Numbered from the stretch's first letter, positions 47,560 through 60,149 are shown. The stretch is 64,000 nucleotides of DNA from Bostrychus sinensis (GCA_020698575.1 CM036240.1:25943211-26007210), one strand, 5' to 3'. The notes: generated by a model from the sequence alone, not told the origin. A program made the numbers and translations.

Positions 47560-48060
47560 TTTGATTAATCTCAAAGACAATATTTTGAAATGAGTGGAAT
47601 GTAAATAAGAAGGTGATGTATTGTCTTGTATGGCTTGATGCCGCCTGACAGCTCCGTCACCGAAAATGCATGGCTTCTTTTTTCCCCCAAATCCATCATG
47701 AGAAATATAAAGACATATGCATAATAATGAAACACATTTATTAATACACGGTGTCCCCCGGAGTCATGTGACAATGAAATGGATGACTGCTTTTCTTTTT
47801 GGCGTGATGCTATAGGAGCCGGTGTCGTGGGACGAGCCGGTTGAACAGGTAAGTTCTGTGCAGCGGGATGAGCTCGGGAGAGGTAGATAAAGGCAGACAG
47901 CGGTGCAATGTGGTTATCATTACAGGGTCACGCCTCACATGTTCACTGTAGAGCAGCTGCCTGTACTGCCTTTCATTTAGCCATCTGAGGAAGACAGCCC
48001 AGGTCTGCTTTTACAGGTAGAAATGTGTTCAGGTTAACCTCGGATGCACAGCGCAACCTC
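47560..48060. other. Candidate conserved non-coding block
   Basis: Repeat-free. 47740-47900 is balanced with CpGs (GGTGTCGTGGGACGAGCCGG). No coding exon is recognised. Confidence 0.3.
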
Positions 48061-48099
48061 GTGTCAATAATGATCACACGGAAGATATATGTCCATTTT

Positions 48100-48560
48100 T
48101 ATTAAAGGGGATATATTCTGAGCTTTCTACTATGTTATAATGTTGTTCCTTCATCAAAAGCTGGAGTTGTGTTTTGCTTCATTCACGCCTGTTTGAGTAA
48201 TCCTGTATTCTCTCGCACAGCCTTTCTGAGGTCTCAAAACACTTGGTTCCATGGCTCCAGGAAGCACTGACCAATCAACAAGCCCTTTACATCGAGTCTG
48301 CTCTCATTCATTTATCCAAAAAGTGTTACTTCATAGAAAAGGTTAAGGAAATGAAGTGCTCCTTTTCTTTGATTGTGTTCAAAAGACTGTCACAGCTATG
48401 CACTCTGGTCCTGTTCCTCGTTGGCACCAGTAGAGCACTGATTAAAAACATTTTCTTTTAGTCAGATAATGTTTTTAAAGTTTGTAAAATAATGCTGTTC
48501 TAGCGGTGACCAAGATTGGTTTGAAAATGTGGATAAAAGCATAATACGTTAATCCCTTTT
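48100..48560 (+). repeat. Dispersed repeat family A, copy 2
   Basis: Nearly full length. The GCTGCC-type CTCF word of copies 1 and 3 is lost here (GTTCCTCGTTGG). Confidence 0.75.
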
Positions 48561-50225
48561 AACTTTTCAAATGTCCATTTTGCGTAATGTGACCTCCAAC
48601 TTTATTTAAATGATGACCAACTTGCATTGAGAAAGTCTTGGCTGCACAGATGCTGTTACTGAGTGTCTTGAGCTGAGAATTTTCTTGATTTTTGTAGTTG
48701 GTGGCTCTAAGTCACAAATCTCCCATCCTCTCTGCTTTAGAGGACATCTGAAGGGCCTATATTACAAAATATAGCATAAATAAAGTAACTTGCAACAAAT
48801 TCTTGTAATACTGAAAGGGCATCAATGGTTCTTGTGCTTCATCTGTGGAGCACATATGAGGCTGCTGGAATCTAGTTTATTTTGTTATCGTTGCTAATCT
48901 AATAAAGACACAAAAATAATTGTCAAAAACAACTGCTGCTATTAAAGGTGGGGAATATAGTTTTTGGCTTAAAAAAATGAATGGTCAAATTAATTTTCTA
49001 ATTTAATAGGTGGAAATGTCCATCCCATGCTCCATCCCATGTATTTTGGCCAATTTTGCTTGCATACTTTATCCTTTTACAAATAAGACCTGGTTTCTCC
49101 ATCCAGTCTTTAAACAGTAAAATAATGGCGGTCAACAATCCCACTAAAATGGTCTCCTATTAGGTTAAATTGACTTTTTTGAGCTTTTAACCATTTTATA
49201 ATGTTCTTAGAAATTCTAATGCATAGGTAAAATTATTCCACAAAAGTCTAAAAAAATCATAATATGGCCCCTCTAAGAAAGATATGGTATTCACATAATG
49301 TACATTTTCAATTAAAGTAAAGCTAAGACAAAAAGAAATTCTGAAGTGACTATTAAAATACAATACACCCTCCTCTCTTATGCAGTAATTTCAGCAGTCA
49401 AGCAACTGAAATAGTTGCCTTGTGTTCAGCCCCTGCCTGAAACCACAAATGGCCGTTGCATAACCTCATTTCCATTGTGTGAGAGTCTTCTTCCATCTCT
49501 GAGGGGCCAGATCTGTAAGGCGCTCCACACTGAAGTACTGAGCAGCAGAATGTTTGGAATGGGAGGATTTTGGCCTTTCGTCCTGTGAAAAATACAGATA
49601 ATTCTTCTGTTTCGTTGACTAAGTGTGGACATCCTCTTGTGGTTGCTATTACTTACTAAAACAATTATCTATGCGGCTGGTCGGAGCTTCTTTTATGTGT
49701 TTTTACCCCTTTACTTTTCATGTTGCTTAATGGTCATGTAGCTGGACTGAAAGCTGTTCATCTAATCCCTTTTGTTCTTTTCTTCTTTTGAAATCTAGGA
49801 TTTAAAGAGCAATAGGGCGACAAAGATGCTTCTAGTAAAAGAAAGAGAAAAACATGGCACAAAATAGACTCGTATACATTCAATGCTCACATTAATGGTT
49901 ACACCTAATGCTTTTAAAGGCAAGTGTTTAATCAAACTGAGCATCAGAATGAAAAAAAAAATGTAATGTGACTTTGAAAATGGCAAGTTCTGGGATTGTA
50001 ACAACAATCATTTCTAGAATTTACAGAGAATGGTCAGAGAAAAAGAGTAAATATCCAGTGAGAGGCAGCTCTGTGAGCTAAAGTGCCTTGGTGAGGTCAG
50101 AGGTCAGTGGCTACTGTAGCTACAATTTGTAATTGTATTTTTTGTGAGTGCAAAACTGTTGCCTTGATTTCAGCCTCCACATTCAGATAGTACAGTCAGA
50201 ATGTGGGGTAAAAATAAATAAATAA
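48561..50225. other. Unique sequence with MITE scraps
   Basis: 48945-49275 starts TTAAAGGTGGGGAATATAG and ends ATAATATGGCCCCTCTAA, resembling a common fish MITE. No gene. Confidence 0.35.
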
Positions 50226-50315
50226 TTGATGTTATATATTATTATTATTGTTGTTCTTATTTTTTGTTTTTATTATTTATTATATTTATTATTTATTTAT
50301 TTATTATTTTTATTT

Positions 50316-50319
<4 letters not shown>

Positions 50320-50377
<58 letters not shown>
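50320..50377. repeat. (ATT)n microsatellite
   Basis: Long perfect ATT/TTA run preceded by diverged T/A-rich repeats from about 50230. Confidence 0.95.
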
Positions 50378-50499
50378 GTGTGCATGTCTAAATGTATATA
50401 TAAAGCGGGAGTGTGATTTGTTGAATAAATGCATTTAGAAGCATCAGGAGAGCATGTGTAAAATTTACTTTGCAGAATGCAGTTCTTCTTGTTCATCTC

Positions 50500-50701
50500 A
50501 TAAAAGCACATTTTATTTTTAGTAGAAAATAAACAATATATTAGATGTTAAAACTTGCTGCAACACATCTCAAAAAGAGGCAACAAAAGGCAGTGAGAAA
50601 AGAAACAAGAGAAAAGAAAAAGAGGAGAAAACAAAGCAAGAGTGGTGAGTGTAATACAGTAAGGAACTGAGCTCAGAGCAGGAATTAAATTTTTAAATGG
50701 C

Positions 50702-50743
<42 letters not shown>

Positions 50744-51015
50744 GTGTAATATCAATATGTTTTATTTACAAACGTGGGCTGTGAATTTTTGCTTAGGGCC
50801 CCAAGAGACCTCTGCAGCACTTCTGGGTTTAATTGGCTACATTTCAGTATAATATAATAAATTATTATGAGTACCACCCACTTTTCCAGCCTTCAGTGGC
50901 CTTTTATTTTTCACATTTGCTTAATAGATGTGTTTTTGCCATGAAATTCAAAAATTGAAAAATGTCTGTTTCAACAGCTGATATGTTGTTTACATTTTAT
51001 TGTGTCTAAAACACA
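50500..51015. mobile_element. Element M, degraded copy
   Basis: GAAAATAAACAATATATTAG, GCAACACATCTCAAAAAG and TGTCTGTTTCAACAGCTGATATG are words of element M. Interrupted by an (AT)n tract at 50707-50741. Confidence 0.5.
50707..50741. repeat. (AT)n microsatellite
   Basis: About 17 perfect AT units. Confidence 0.95.
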
Positions 51016-51934
51016 AGATTCTCTAATACTAGCATTCTGTTTTTATTTACTTTTTACTCTGTGAGTCAACTTTTTCTGCAGATTTGGGTTTGTAATAATG
51101 TGAGTGTATATTGCTCTGTAGTAATAAAGATGTGCACAGAATACAGGTTCCTTTAAACACACACATTCTGTTTACTCTTGTGTCTCATAGCTAGAAAATA
51201 ATGCATCGTTTTGAAGCAATGGAATATGTATGGCCTCGCAATATTGTTCTGAGAGAGGAAACTTGCATATGTGAATACCATCTAAATATTTGGGACAATA
51301 AGTATCTCAATGTTGATGTGTTTTCTTGGCTCCAAACTGGCCTGGTGCGCATGGACCATTTCTCATCAGCAGTGTTGGTGGAGGAGTCCGATATCTACAG
51401 AAAGCCATCAGGAAATCGGATTACGAACAGGTAAATGCTTCATTTTTTCTCGGCGGCTGACACTTATCCGCCCAATTCCTGGTCCCTCTGGTCATATTGC
51501 TTTATTTACCCCCCCAATGTTCATTTTTCATTCACGGGAAGCACTGACATGTTTGTCTTGAATGACTGGCTGCCTGGGATTCTCTCAACTACAAACCCGA
51601 TTCTGAAAAAAGTTGGGACAATGTGTAAAATGTAAATAAAACCGAATGCAGTGAAATCTCATAATACTGTATTTTATTCACAATAGAGCATAAGCAATAT
51701 CTTAGTGTTGAAACCAAGATATTTTACTATTTTATAAAAAAAAAAGAGCAAATTTTCAATTGGATGGCAGTAACATACCCAAAATGTTGGGAGCTGGCAA
51801 AATTTTGTCTCTAATTTAAAAAAACAAACAAAAACTAATTAGATTAATTGACAACATGTTTGTAAGATGGCTGGGTATAAAAGGAGCATTTTAGAAAGCC
51901 AGAGTCTCTAATATTATATTGGATGTATTGGATG

Positions 51935-52150
51935 CTCATTTGCCCACCAACCGGAGGGTTGGTGGTTCAAACCTTGTCTGAAGCGCATACTGTCATTGTG
52001 TCCCAGGGCAAAACACTTCACCCACATTGCCTGCTCCAGTTACAATATGTGGGGGGTTGCAACAGGAAAGGCATCCAGCTTTAAAACCTGACAAATCACT
52101 GCAACTGGTTCGCTTTGACAACCCTGGATAAATAAAGGGAGCAATCAAAA
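51935..52150 (+). repeat. SINE inside element M
   Basis: GGTTGGTGGTTCAAACCTTG (B-box-like), CAGGGCAAAACACTTCACCC, GGAAAGGCATCCAGC and CACTGCAACTGGTTCGCTTT form a recognisable fish SINE. Confidence 0.65.
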
Positions 52151-52274
52151 GATTTAAAAAAAAAAAAGTAATTGCATCCTTTGGAAATACTTGAATTTCT
52201 GCATAATATGGTCATAAAATGTGATCTGATCTTCATCTAAGTCACAACAATAGACAAACACAGTCTGCTTAAAC

Positions 52275-52584
52275 CAGGGGTGTCCAAACTATGGCCCGGG
52301 GACCAAATGCAGCCCACAGACTATTTGTTATTGGCCCTCGGACTTCACTCACAATTGGCCCAAATTGCCATAGATAGCACTTTTTACTGCAAGGTTTGAA
52401 ACACAGGAAAAAAACTTCATTTGTATGAGCTGTAATTGGCTTTAAGAAAGAAAAAATGGAAATTCATGGCTGGTGGCGCAAAAAAAAAGCAACGTCTTCT
52501 TTTGTGGTGATGCAGAATATGGCGCCTCCTGCACATATATTCGTCAGTATGTGGCCCTCAAGGAAAAAAGTTTGGACACCCCTG
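52275..52584. mobile_element. hAT non-autonomous element inserted in the Tc1 left inverted repeat
   Basis: Perfect 16-bp inverted ends CAGGGGTGTCCAAACT (52275-52290 and 52569-52584) flanked by a perfect 8-bp duplication GCTTAAAC (52267-52274 and 52585-52592). Length 310 bp, no transposase. The eight-base duplication is diagnostic of hAT. Confidence 0.95.
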
Positions 52585-52840
52585 GCTTAAACTAATGCTG
52601 CCAAAAAAAGTTGTTGTTTATTGAATATTCATTTAAACATTCACAGTACAAGGTGGAAAAAGTAAGTGCACCCCTAGGCTAGTGACCTCTTCAAGAGCTA
52701 ATTGGAGTCAGGTGTCAGCCAACCTGGGGTCCAATCAATGTGAGAAGATTGGGGGAATGGGTTAAAGTGACCCTGCTCAATAAAAAATACACCCCAGTTT
52801 TGAGTTTGCTATTCTGAAGAAGCATTGCTTGATGTGAACC

Positions 52841-53882
52841 ATGCCTCACACAAAAGAGCTCTCAGAAGACGTTCGAGTAAGAACTGTTGACTTGCATAAA
52901 GCTAGAAAGGGTTACAAAAGGTTCTCTAAAAGCCTTGATGTTCATAAGTCCACGGTACGAACATTGTCTATAAATGGAGAAAGTTCAGTACTGATGCGAC
53001 TCTCCCTAGGAGTGGATGTCCTGTAAAGATGACTGCAAGAGCACAGCGTAGAATGCTCAGTGAGGTGAAGAAGAATCCTAGAGTGTCAGCTAAAGACTTA
53101 CAGAAATCTCTGGCACGAGCTGACATCTTAGTAGACAAATCTATAATGGCTGAAATATTAAACAAGAATGGGAGGACACTACAGAGGAAACCACTGTTGT
53201 CAAAAAAAAACACTGCTGCACGTTTAAAGTTTGCAAAGGAGCTTCTAGATGTCCCACAGCACTACTGGCAAAATATTCAGTGGACAGATGAAACCAAAGT
53301 TGAGTTGTTTGGAAGGAACACACAACACTATATGTGGAGAAAAAAAGGCGCAGCGCACCAACATCAAAACCCCATCCCCACTGTGAAGTATGGTGGAGGG
53401 AGTGTCATGGTTTGGGGCTGCTTTGTTGCCTCAGGACCTGGACAACTTTCTATCAACAGTAAAATGAGTTCCCATGTTTATCCAAACATTTTGCAGGAAA
53501 ACTTAAGACCATTTGTCTGCCAACTGAAGCTCAACAGAGGATGAAAGATGCAACAGAACACTGACCCAAAACATAGAAGCAAATCAACAACAGAATGGCT
53601 TCAACAGAAGAAAATACGCCTTCTGGGGTGGCCCAATCCTGACCTCAATCCTATTAAGATACTGTGGCATAACCTCAGAAGAGCGATTCACACCAGACAT
53701 CCCAAGAATTTTGCTGAGCTTAAATAGTTTTGTAAAGATGAATGGTCCAAAATTCCTCCTGAGCGCTGTGCAGGTCTGATCTTCACTACAGAAAACGTTT
53801 GGTTGAGGTTATTACTGCCAAAGGAGGGTCAACCAGTTATCAAATCCAAACGTTCACATTCTTTGTCCACCCTGTATTGTGA
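52841..53882 (+). pseudogene. Tc1/mariner transposase, inactivated
   Basis: Starts MPHTKELSEDVRVRTVDLHK. It contains the N-terminal helix-turn-helix region and the catalytic-domain words WTDETKVELFG (first D) and NTDPKH (second D). Lesions: a one-base loss near 52962 shifts frame between KSTVR and WRKFST; TGA at 53542-53544 replaces an expected tryptophan; TAG near 53725; another frameshift near 53800. The third catalytic acidic residue is K in LNPIKILW, where the family has E. About 340 codons if intact. Dead by several independent changes. Confidence 0.9.
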
Positions 53883-54354
53883 AAGTTTAAATAAATATTC
53901 AATAATTTTTAATGTTTTTTTTGTTTTTTTTGTTTGTTTGTTTGTTTTTTTTCCCCAGCATTAATTTAAGCAGACTGTGTTTGTCTATTGTTGTGACTTA
54001 GATGAAGATCAGATCACATTTATGACCACATTATGCAGAAATTCAAGTATTTCCAAAGGATGCATTTACTTTTTCTTTCAGCTGTATATATTGAGTGCTC
54101 ATAATCAGACCTTATTCTGGACTAGAAATCACTGCATAGATCAGGAGCACTTCCAGACATCAATACTTATGAGTTCACACAAATCCAAGTTAAAGCTGTA
54201 TCATGCAAAGAAGAAGCCACGTTTGAACATGATCTAGAAATACCTCTGTCTTCTCTGGGCCAAAACTCTTTTCAAAAGGACTGAGCCGAAAAAAAGTTGA
54301 AAACTGCCTAATGGTCAGACCAATTAAAAAATGTGAAAAATACAATTGGCCTCA

Positions 54355-54832
54355 GGACTCTGACTGTTCTACTGCTGGTTACTATTGTTTTTGATGTTTT
54401 TTTGTTTGTTTGTTTTTTGTTTTGTTTTTAACTCTGCACTTTATTTTCCCTCCCTCCCTTTATTTGCACTGCATGTATGTCCTGACTGCTGTAGTCACTG
54501 TACTGCCTGCAATCACCCATTTCACCTTTTACATGATATTGTACTATTATATTACTGTATCCTAACACTGTTACTGTTAACCTGTGTATGATATACATGT
54601 AATGGGTGATCTTTGTACCATCCACACTGCTGTACACTGTCACTCTGCACCGCTGACCTTATTTTTTTCACATTTATATTTTTTGTATTTTATTAATACT
54701 GCACGCTGAATGCCTTTGGAATTTTATTATTTAGTGATGCTGCTGCTGGAACCTGAATTTTCTTTGGGAATCAATAAAGTATCTGTCTAATCTAATCTGA
54801 TCTAATATCTGTTTTATGATACTAATAATACA
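54355..54832 (+). repeat. Non-LTR retrotransposon-like 3' tail inserted in element M
   Basis: CTTTGGGAATCAATAAAGTA, then TCTGTCTAATCTAATCTGA, is the characteristic end of a common fish LINE. The upstream CACTGTACTGCC and ATTTGCACTGCATG-type words are 3' UTR-like. Target duplication not determined. Confidence 0.5.
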
Positions 54833-55135
54833 GACTATGCCTTTCTAAAATGCTACCTATACCCAGACAGACAGAAGTGTGTTATTAACTAAGTTGCAAA
54901 ATGCTCCAGTTTGTTTTTCCATCAGTAAAACTTTTTTCCTACTTTTTGTTGCCTCAGCCCACTTTTTTGAGATGTGTTGCTGTCATCAAATTCAATATGA
55001 GCTATAATTATTATTATTTCTCATAAAATGGTCAAATATCTCCCTGTTTTATCATTTATCTATTAGAATAAACTATTGCATCCTGTTTTATTTACATTTT
55101 ACACAGTGACGTAACTTTTTTGGGAGTTGAACTTT

Positions 55136-55227
55136 TAAGACAGTTGTGTATGCTGCTGCCTATATCTCACAGAGCATTAATTTATGAATTATTTTAGGGA
55201 AATATGTGGGAATAAGGTGCGCTTCAT

Positions 55228-55264
<37 letters not shown>

Positions 55265-56084
55265 CTAAGGGAGTTGTTTAAGGCGAGCCAGCCCGGTTCA
55301 ATTTTAAATGTCACCTTTTCAGAGTATTTGAGAAATCTCATTATTCTGGGCCGGTGTTTTCTTTAGAGGAGCCTTATTTTGCGATCTGTGCGAACATGCC
55401 GGGGTCCGGGAGGTGAGGAGAACAGACCAATTAGTGCGATTTGAGGGAACGCAAGTGCCCAGTCAGCAGCTTCACAGGGAAATGCTGGCGGTACTGCGTG
55501 TTGGAGATGAAGCATTTAGACGGTAAAACAGCCGTGTGGTGTTGGTGGTAGAAAACAAATAGAATTTCACTTTTTGTTGTGGTGGAGTTTTGTAATGCTG
55601 TCAGATTGGCTTGATAATGATATTAAAAGGGCACTGATGACATTGAGGAGGAGAAGGATTTTTTTCATAGTGTTTTGATACAATGTAGGTACAATGATTT
55701 TTACAATACTTGTGTAGGGGACACTGAACTACACAACCAGAGCAACATGGATTGATTCATGACAATTCTCTCAAGCAGCTGTATTCTGTCAATTAAAGGC
55801 TAACAAAAATGTTTTTACCAGGCGCATATTATGCTGTTTTCAGGCTTTTTCAAAGAATCTGCATCTTTGCATTTGTATTTCATGTTTACTTAAAATAATG
55901 TATATGTATGGTAAAATTCTTCTATGGTGGAGCTGTTACTTTGGCTTTGCAGAGAACGCTTGGTTTAGGTGTCCTGCTGGCAACGATGGGGAATGAACAG
56001 AGCATAAAATGGTTAACTAGCTTGGCTATTACCAACATGCTAACAGATAGATAAATCAACTGACTGCTAGCTTCACACTGCAGG
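55136..56084. other. Unique sequence; T35 run and balanced block
   Basis: 55230-55264 is 35 T. 55265-55560 is balanced, repeat-free and contains CpGs; possibly regulatory. No gene. Confidence 0.35.
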
Positions 56085-56725
56085 TCTTATTGCTCAATTC
56101 AGATTTTTTGCTCGAATCAGATTTTTTTGCATGGCTGTTAACATTACAGTTTAAATGTGACCTCCATGAGTCTCGTGTGTGAACTGTCTCTGGTCCTAAA
56201 GTGACCTGCATACACAAAAATCGACCTGATGGAGCATGGAGCGGTGGGACTGTGATGTGAGAGGCTCCACTGACAGTTTATCCATAAGTTCAAGATAATG
56301 TGGAAAGATTTTGTTTGAATAGATCAATGACTCTCCTCAATCCTAATTTATTAATATTTCTCATCTTATTTCTCTTCTCATTTCTCCCCAGTATAGTTAC
56401 AATATGACCTCTCAAGTTTAGCTTCCACAGGATTGTCACCTAAAATACAAATTAGGTTTAAAACCTATCTTTTTTCACTCAGTAGCTCCATCAGCGCTGT
56501 CTGCCACTTGTTATCAGTTTGATCGGGCCAGTTCCCGCCTCTTCCAGCACAGAATTGAGCTGTCTTTTGCATTTCAATGACATAAAAGTCAGATTAAATG
56601 CGACTTGTCCGTTCAGACTGCAGTCACATTGTAAAAGATCAGATATGTATCTGATTCAGGACCACATATGAAAGTGGCCTGGGTCACATTTGAAAAAATC
56701 TAATTTGGGCTGTTCACATTGTGAA
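56085..56725. mobile_element. DNA-transposon-derived repeat with inverted ends
   Basis: The left end (TTCACACTGCAGGTC... CAATTCAGATTTTTTGCTC) is loosely inverted at the right end (GTTCACAATGTGAACAGCCC, AATTAGATTTTTTCAAATG on the minus strand). A typical teleost non-autonomous family; class uncertain. Confidence 0.45.
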
Positions 56726-56859
56726 CTCAGTTTGGAGCTGGTCGCTTCCTTCCAGGGGCTTCACAGTGAATCATTAGCTCATGACACTGGTGAATCTAGA
56801 TTTTGCATTGTAAACAAATGTCTAAACTAGAAAATGAAGAACGCAGTTTAAATCAATTT

Positions 56860-56975
56860 TATTTACTTATTATTTACTTATTTATTTACTTGAGTAATAA
56901 AAAAGGTAACAGTATTTTACTTGACTACATAGTGTATATTTTGAGTACTTTTTTCTCCTCTGCTAAAGTACCAAA
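56860..56975. repeat. Repeat family D fragment
   Basis: TTGAGTAATAAAAAAGGTAA, ATTTTACTTGAC and TTTTGAGTACTTTTTTCTCC match the family at 9.2 and 61.6 kb. Confidence 0.4.
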
Positions 56976-57117
56976 CTCTGTGAACCTGACCTTTTGTGTT
57001 AACTTAACCTGAGTTTATACATTAATTAGGCCATTAGCTAAAACTCTGCTACTTCAGATTAATTAACATTGACTAATATAGCTCAAATTAAGACATTAAA
57101 ATCCAGGCCAACACATA

Positions 57118-57552
57118 AGTAAGTCAGCTTTATTTATATTGCACCTTTCACTGATATAACTCTCAAAGTGCTTTATAGAGTGCAGTAAAAAATAAAACTA
57201 TAAAAACCCATTCAAATAAAAGCTTGTCTAAATAAAAGTGTCTTCAGCTGCAACAGAGTCGACCACACAGAGGGACGGGGCACAATCTGTGTGGCTACTG
57301 CCTGAAAAGACAGGTCAGGTTTTTGGGACCGCAAGCAGACTCAAACCCAAGGACCAAAGACTGTGGCCAGAAAAATCAGGGATAACATCGTCGTTGATGT
57401 GCTGGGGGAAGTTTCATTCAAAGCTTTTAAAGTGAAGACTTAACATTTTAAAATGAATTCTAAATCTGACAGGGAGCCAGTGTAAAGAGGATAAAAAATG
57501 TGATCTGTGCCCTTCTCTTGGTTCCTGATAAAAGCCTTGCTACAGCATTTTG
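57118..57552 (+). repeat. Common teleost interspersed repeat (CAGCTTTATTTATAT... type)
   Basis: GCTTTATTTATATTGCACCT, AATAAAAGTGTCTTCAGCTG, TTTTAAAATGAATTCTAAA and ACAGGGAGCCAGTGTAAAG are frequent fish repeat words. A hAT element interrupts its 3' end. Confidence 0.5.
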
Positions 57553-57561
57553 TATCACAGA

Positions 57562-58133
57562 GCAGTTTCCCAACCAGGGGTACGGGGACCCCTAGGGGTA
57601 CGTGAGCACTTTGCTGGGGGTATGTGGAAATATTTAAATTTATTTCCTTGAATAGATCATAAAAAATATTAGCTATTTTTCACTATTGAAATTTATGACT
57701 GATAAAGAAGAAAATTTATAGAAAATTACATTTGAAAATTATACTTTGTTAGATCATACGTACATAGATAATAGCTTGTTTCAAAGACTTGACATAATTT
57801 TAATTTTTCTTGTTGGTGAATTTAATTTAGTTTAATTTAATTTACCCTAATAAAATATATATTTTTAAAGTTTATTTTTAACTTAAAATATAAAGTCAAA
57901 TGAGTGTGATTGGAGATTATATTATTATAATTTTATTTTATATTTTCATTTTTTTTTTTTTTTTATCTTCAATTTGAGTTTAAAGGGGAAAAAAAAGAAA
58001 TATATACTATATAATAACATAAAAACATTTATTGTTTTTATGTATCTTTTGGAAGATTTATGAGTGAGGGGTACTTTTGGTATAACAAAAAGCCCAGGGG
58101 GTACACAGGGCAAAAAAAGTTGGGAAGCACTGC
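57562..58133. mobile_element. hAT-like non-autonomous element
   Basis: Left end CAGTTTCCCAACCAGGGGTA; right end, reversed, CAGTGCTTCCCAACTTTTTT. Subterminal GGGGTAC-type words on both sides. Flanking octamers TCACAGAG and CCATAGAG are similar but not identical, suggesting an aged 8-bp duplication. AT-rich interior without transposase. Confidence 0.65.
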
Positions 58134-58199
58134 CATAGAGATATACTAATAAAACAGAAAGAAAGTTTTAATACAGTGTACATAGTTTTCTTGTCTCTC

Positions 58200-58690
58200 T
58201 GTCACTTCCCACGTCCCATTTAGCTTCTTTATGTCACGTCCCAGGAGCCAAGCTAACCTTACAGCTCCTGGTGCTGCAGACGGAGCAGTGGATGTGAGCC
58301 GTAGTAAACTTTAGCCTCACCTTTGTCCCGAGCCTCTCGCTGCCGTGTAAGTCTGGAGGATGGTCCCTGGCAGCTCGCTCACGCCCCGCCTGAACTCAGG
58401 GGCCCCGACTTGATTGGTACAGCCTTGAATCATAAGCTTTAATTGCGCCTGACATTTGGAGCTCCTCTCTGGTATTTAAAGCAGTGTACAGGTGTGGCTC
58501 ATTACAGAGGGGGAGAGGAGATTTTCTGATTTCGCTCCGGTGCCGGGGCACTGGGAAGCGTCTTAACTCATCTCGCCACCTGTCACAGCGCTGGGACCCC
58601 TCCCTCTTCCTTCACTGGTGGAGCAGTATCTGACCCGACCATCATCAGTCAAAGCCAGGTTCACGCACACAATGATAAGATGACTTTTTT
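58200..58690. other. Candidate conserved non-coding block
   Basis: GC-balanced, repeat-free, with ATCATAAGCTTTAATTGCGC and GGTATTTAAAGC words. No coding exon is recognised. Confidence 0.35.
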
Positions 58691-60149
58691 AACTGAGAGG
58701 TGCAGCCTGTCTCTTAAAGAGACAGGATTTTGTAAATGTGGTTCTGGTAGATTCTTTAAGAGGTAATGTGTTTCCTGCTGTAGATGTTGTCAGGATACTG
58801 TAAGTTTGGAGAAGCAGACAGGAGCAGTTTCACATAGACCTTGTGCTGCTATAAATGTAAACAGTGATAATTAGTCTATAAACATTTAATATTCAAAATA
58901 CAACATGTGTTTTTATTGAAATGTGCAGTATGGACTTTATTATAATATTTGATTTAAAAATAATACGCCTAATTATAACAAACTGTAATGTTACTGGATC
59001 AGGAGAAAAGAAAAACAGACTGAAAAAGTTGCTATTCCAGCACTGACGTGATGTGCTTGTGCAGAAAAACAGCACAAAATATAAGCAAAGTTTGACAAGG
59101 CAGCGATAATTGCAGGGTTGCATCAGTTTAATCTAGAAAATTAAGTTAGATTTTTAGTTAGATTTGAAGTTTAATGTTTTAATTTTGTTTTTAATGTTAG
59201 CATTTGCACAACTGAACACAGAGAACATTTTTACAATTACTGCTTCTGAAAAATGCCAAAATTGGGTTCAGTTGGCCTGTACTGGGGAGTGTATTGTCAT
59301 GTAATGGGAAAAAATACATGCTAAAAGTTAATATAATGTTGCTCTTATTGAACTGGCCCCTTTCACAGCCATACATGACACAACTCTAGGGCTGTTGTGA
59401 CAATTATCTACTGCAGGAAAGAAAATACTTATAAAAAAATAGACTATGTCATTGAACCCCATTTAAAAGATCTTAGACTATCCCTTTAGGAATAAAAGTG
59501 AGCCTCCTCTAGCCCTGCAGAATAACCACCTCCTGAGTAGTTGTCTGTCTGACCGTTCATTGTCAGTTCAAGTCTAAATGTTGTTTATTAAAAAGCTCTT
59601 CTTGCTGTACTGGAAGCGTATGCACTGTCATGTGTGCACAATATGCACATTAACATGAGAATCCCTTTGTGTAATGTTAAAAAAATGTGGCACTTATCAC
59701 AGCTGGAGAAGCTGCCTTCTTCCTGCTTGCAGCAATCAAATGTAGAAATCTCTCTCCATACTTTTAGCTTGAACGATTCACGGCAAAACTTGTTTTTTTC
59801 CTGTGTCTTATAAGAGGAACTTGTGTGAGATTTTTTTTTTAGATTTGACATTTAGAACAGATAATTAGTCTGCAGAAATGACAGATTTCTTAAATCGTCT
59901 TACCAAATAAAACAGATGTGGAGATGAAATACCTGTGCGTTTGGTTACATAAAGACTTTTACATTTAGTCACTGGAGTTGTGCTTTTAAATAAAGGCAAT
60001 AGTCTTCAACTGTACATTAAAAGTTCTTTAGGACTACACAGGAGATTTATATAAATACATATTTTAAAATATCTCTGTCTAAACAATAACATTTTTGAAA
60101 ATTGCTATTGCACCTACCTACATGCTACATACCAAATACTCAAAACAAG
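58691..60149. other. Unique AT-rich sequence
   Basis: No gene, RNA or clear mobile element was seen. Confidence 0.45.

Larger units (their letters stand above)
52155..54084 (+). mobile_element. Tc1-like transposon with long terminal inverted repeats
   Basis: Long inverted repeats share TGCATCCTTTGGAAATACTT, CTGATCTTCATCTAAGTCAC and AGACAAACACAGTCTGCTTA between about 52165-52274 (continuing at 52585-52660) and 53885-54084. The right end CAGCTG abuts TA. The left end is blurred by an A-run. The left repeat is split by a hAT element. Confidence 0.85.
51589..55132 (+). mobile_element. Element M (TIR DNA element) with nested insertions
   Basis: The left end (ACAAACCCGATTCTGAAAAA, then AAAATGTAAATAAA) is inverted at the right end (AAAATGTAAATAAA on the minus strand at about 55085-55102). 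Internal M sequence resumes at about 54110-54350 and 54840-55132. The interruptions are a SINE, a Tc1 element and a LINE-type tail. No intact coding region of its own was seen. Confidence 0.6.

Noticed and set aside
53029..53544. Intact Tc1 transposase gene
   Set aside because: This 171-codon stretch is only the middle of a transposase broken by a frameshift before it and a stop after it.
6945..56995. NBRE octamers AAAGGTCA (6945, 8478, 28415, 56988) as nr4a2 autoregulatory sites
   Set aside because: About two are expected by chance on both strands of 64 kb; four scattered hits are not convincing without conservation.
57238..57435. 65-codon open frame
   Set aside because: It lies within a common interspersed repeat and shows no protein resemblance.
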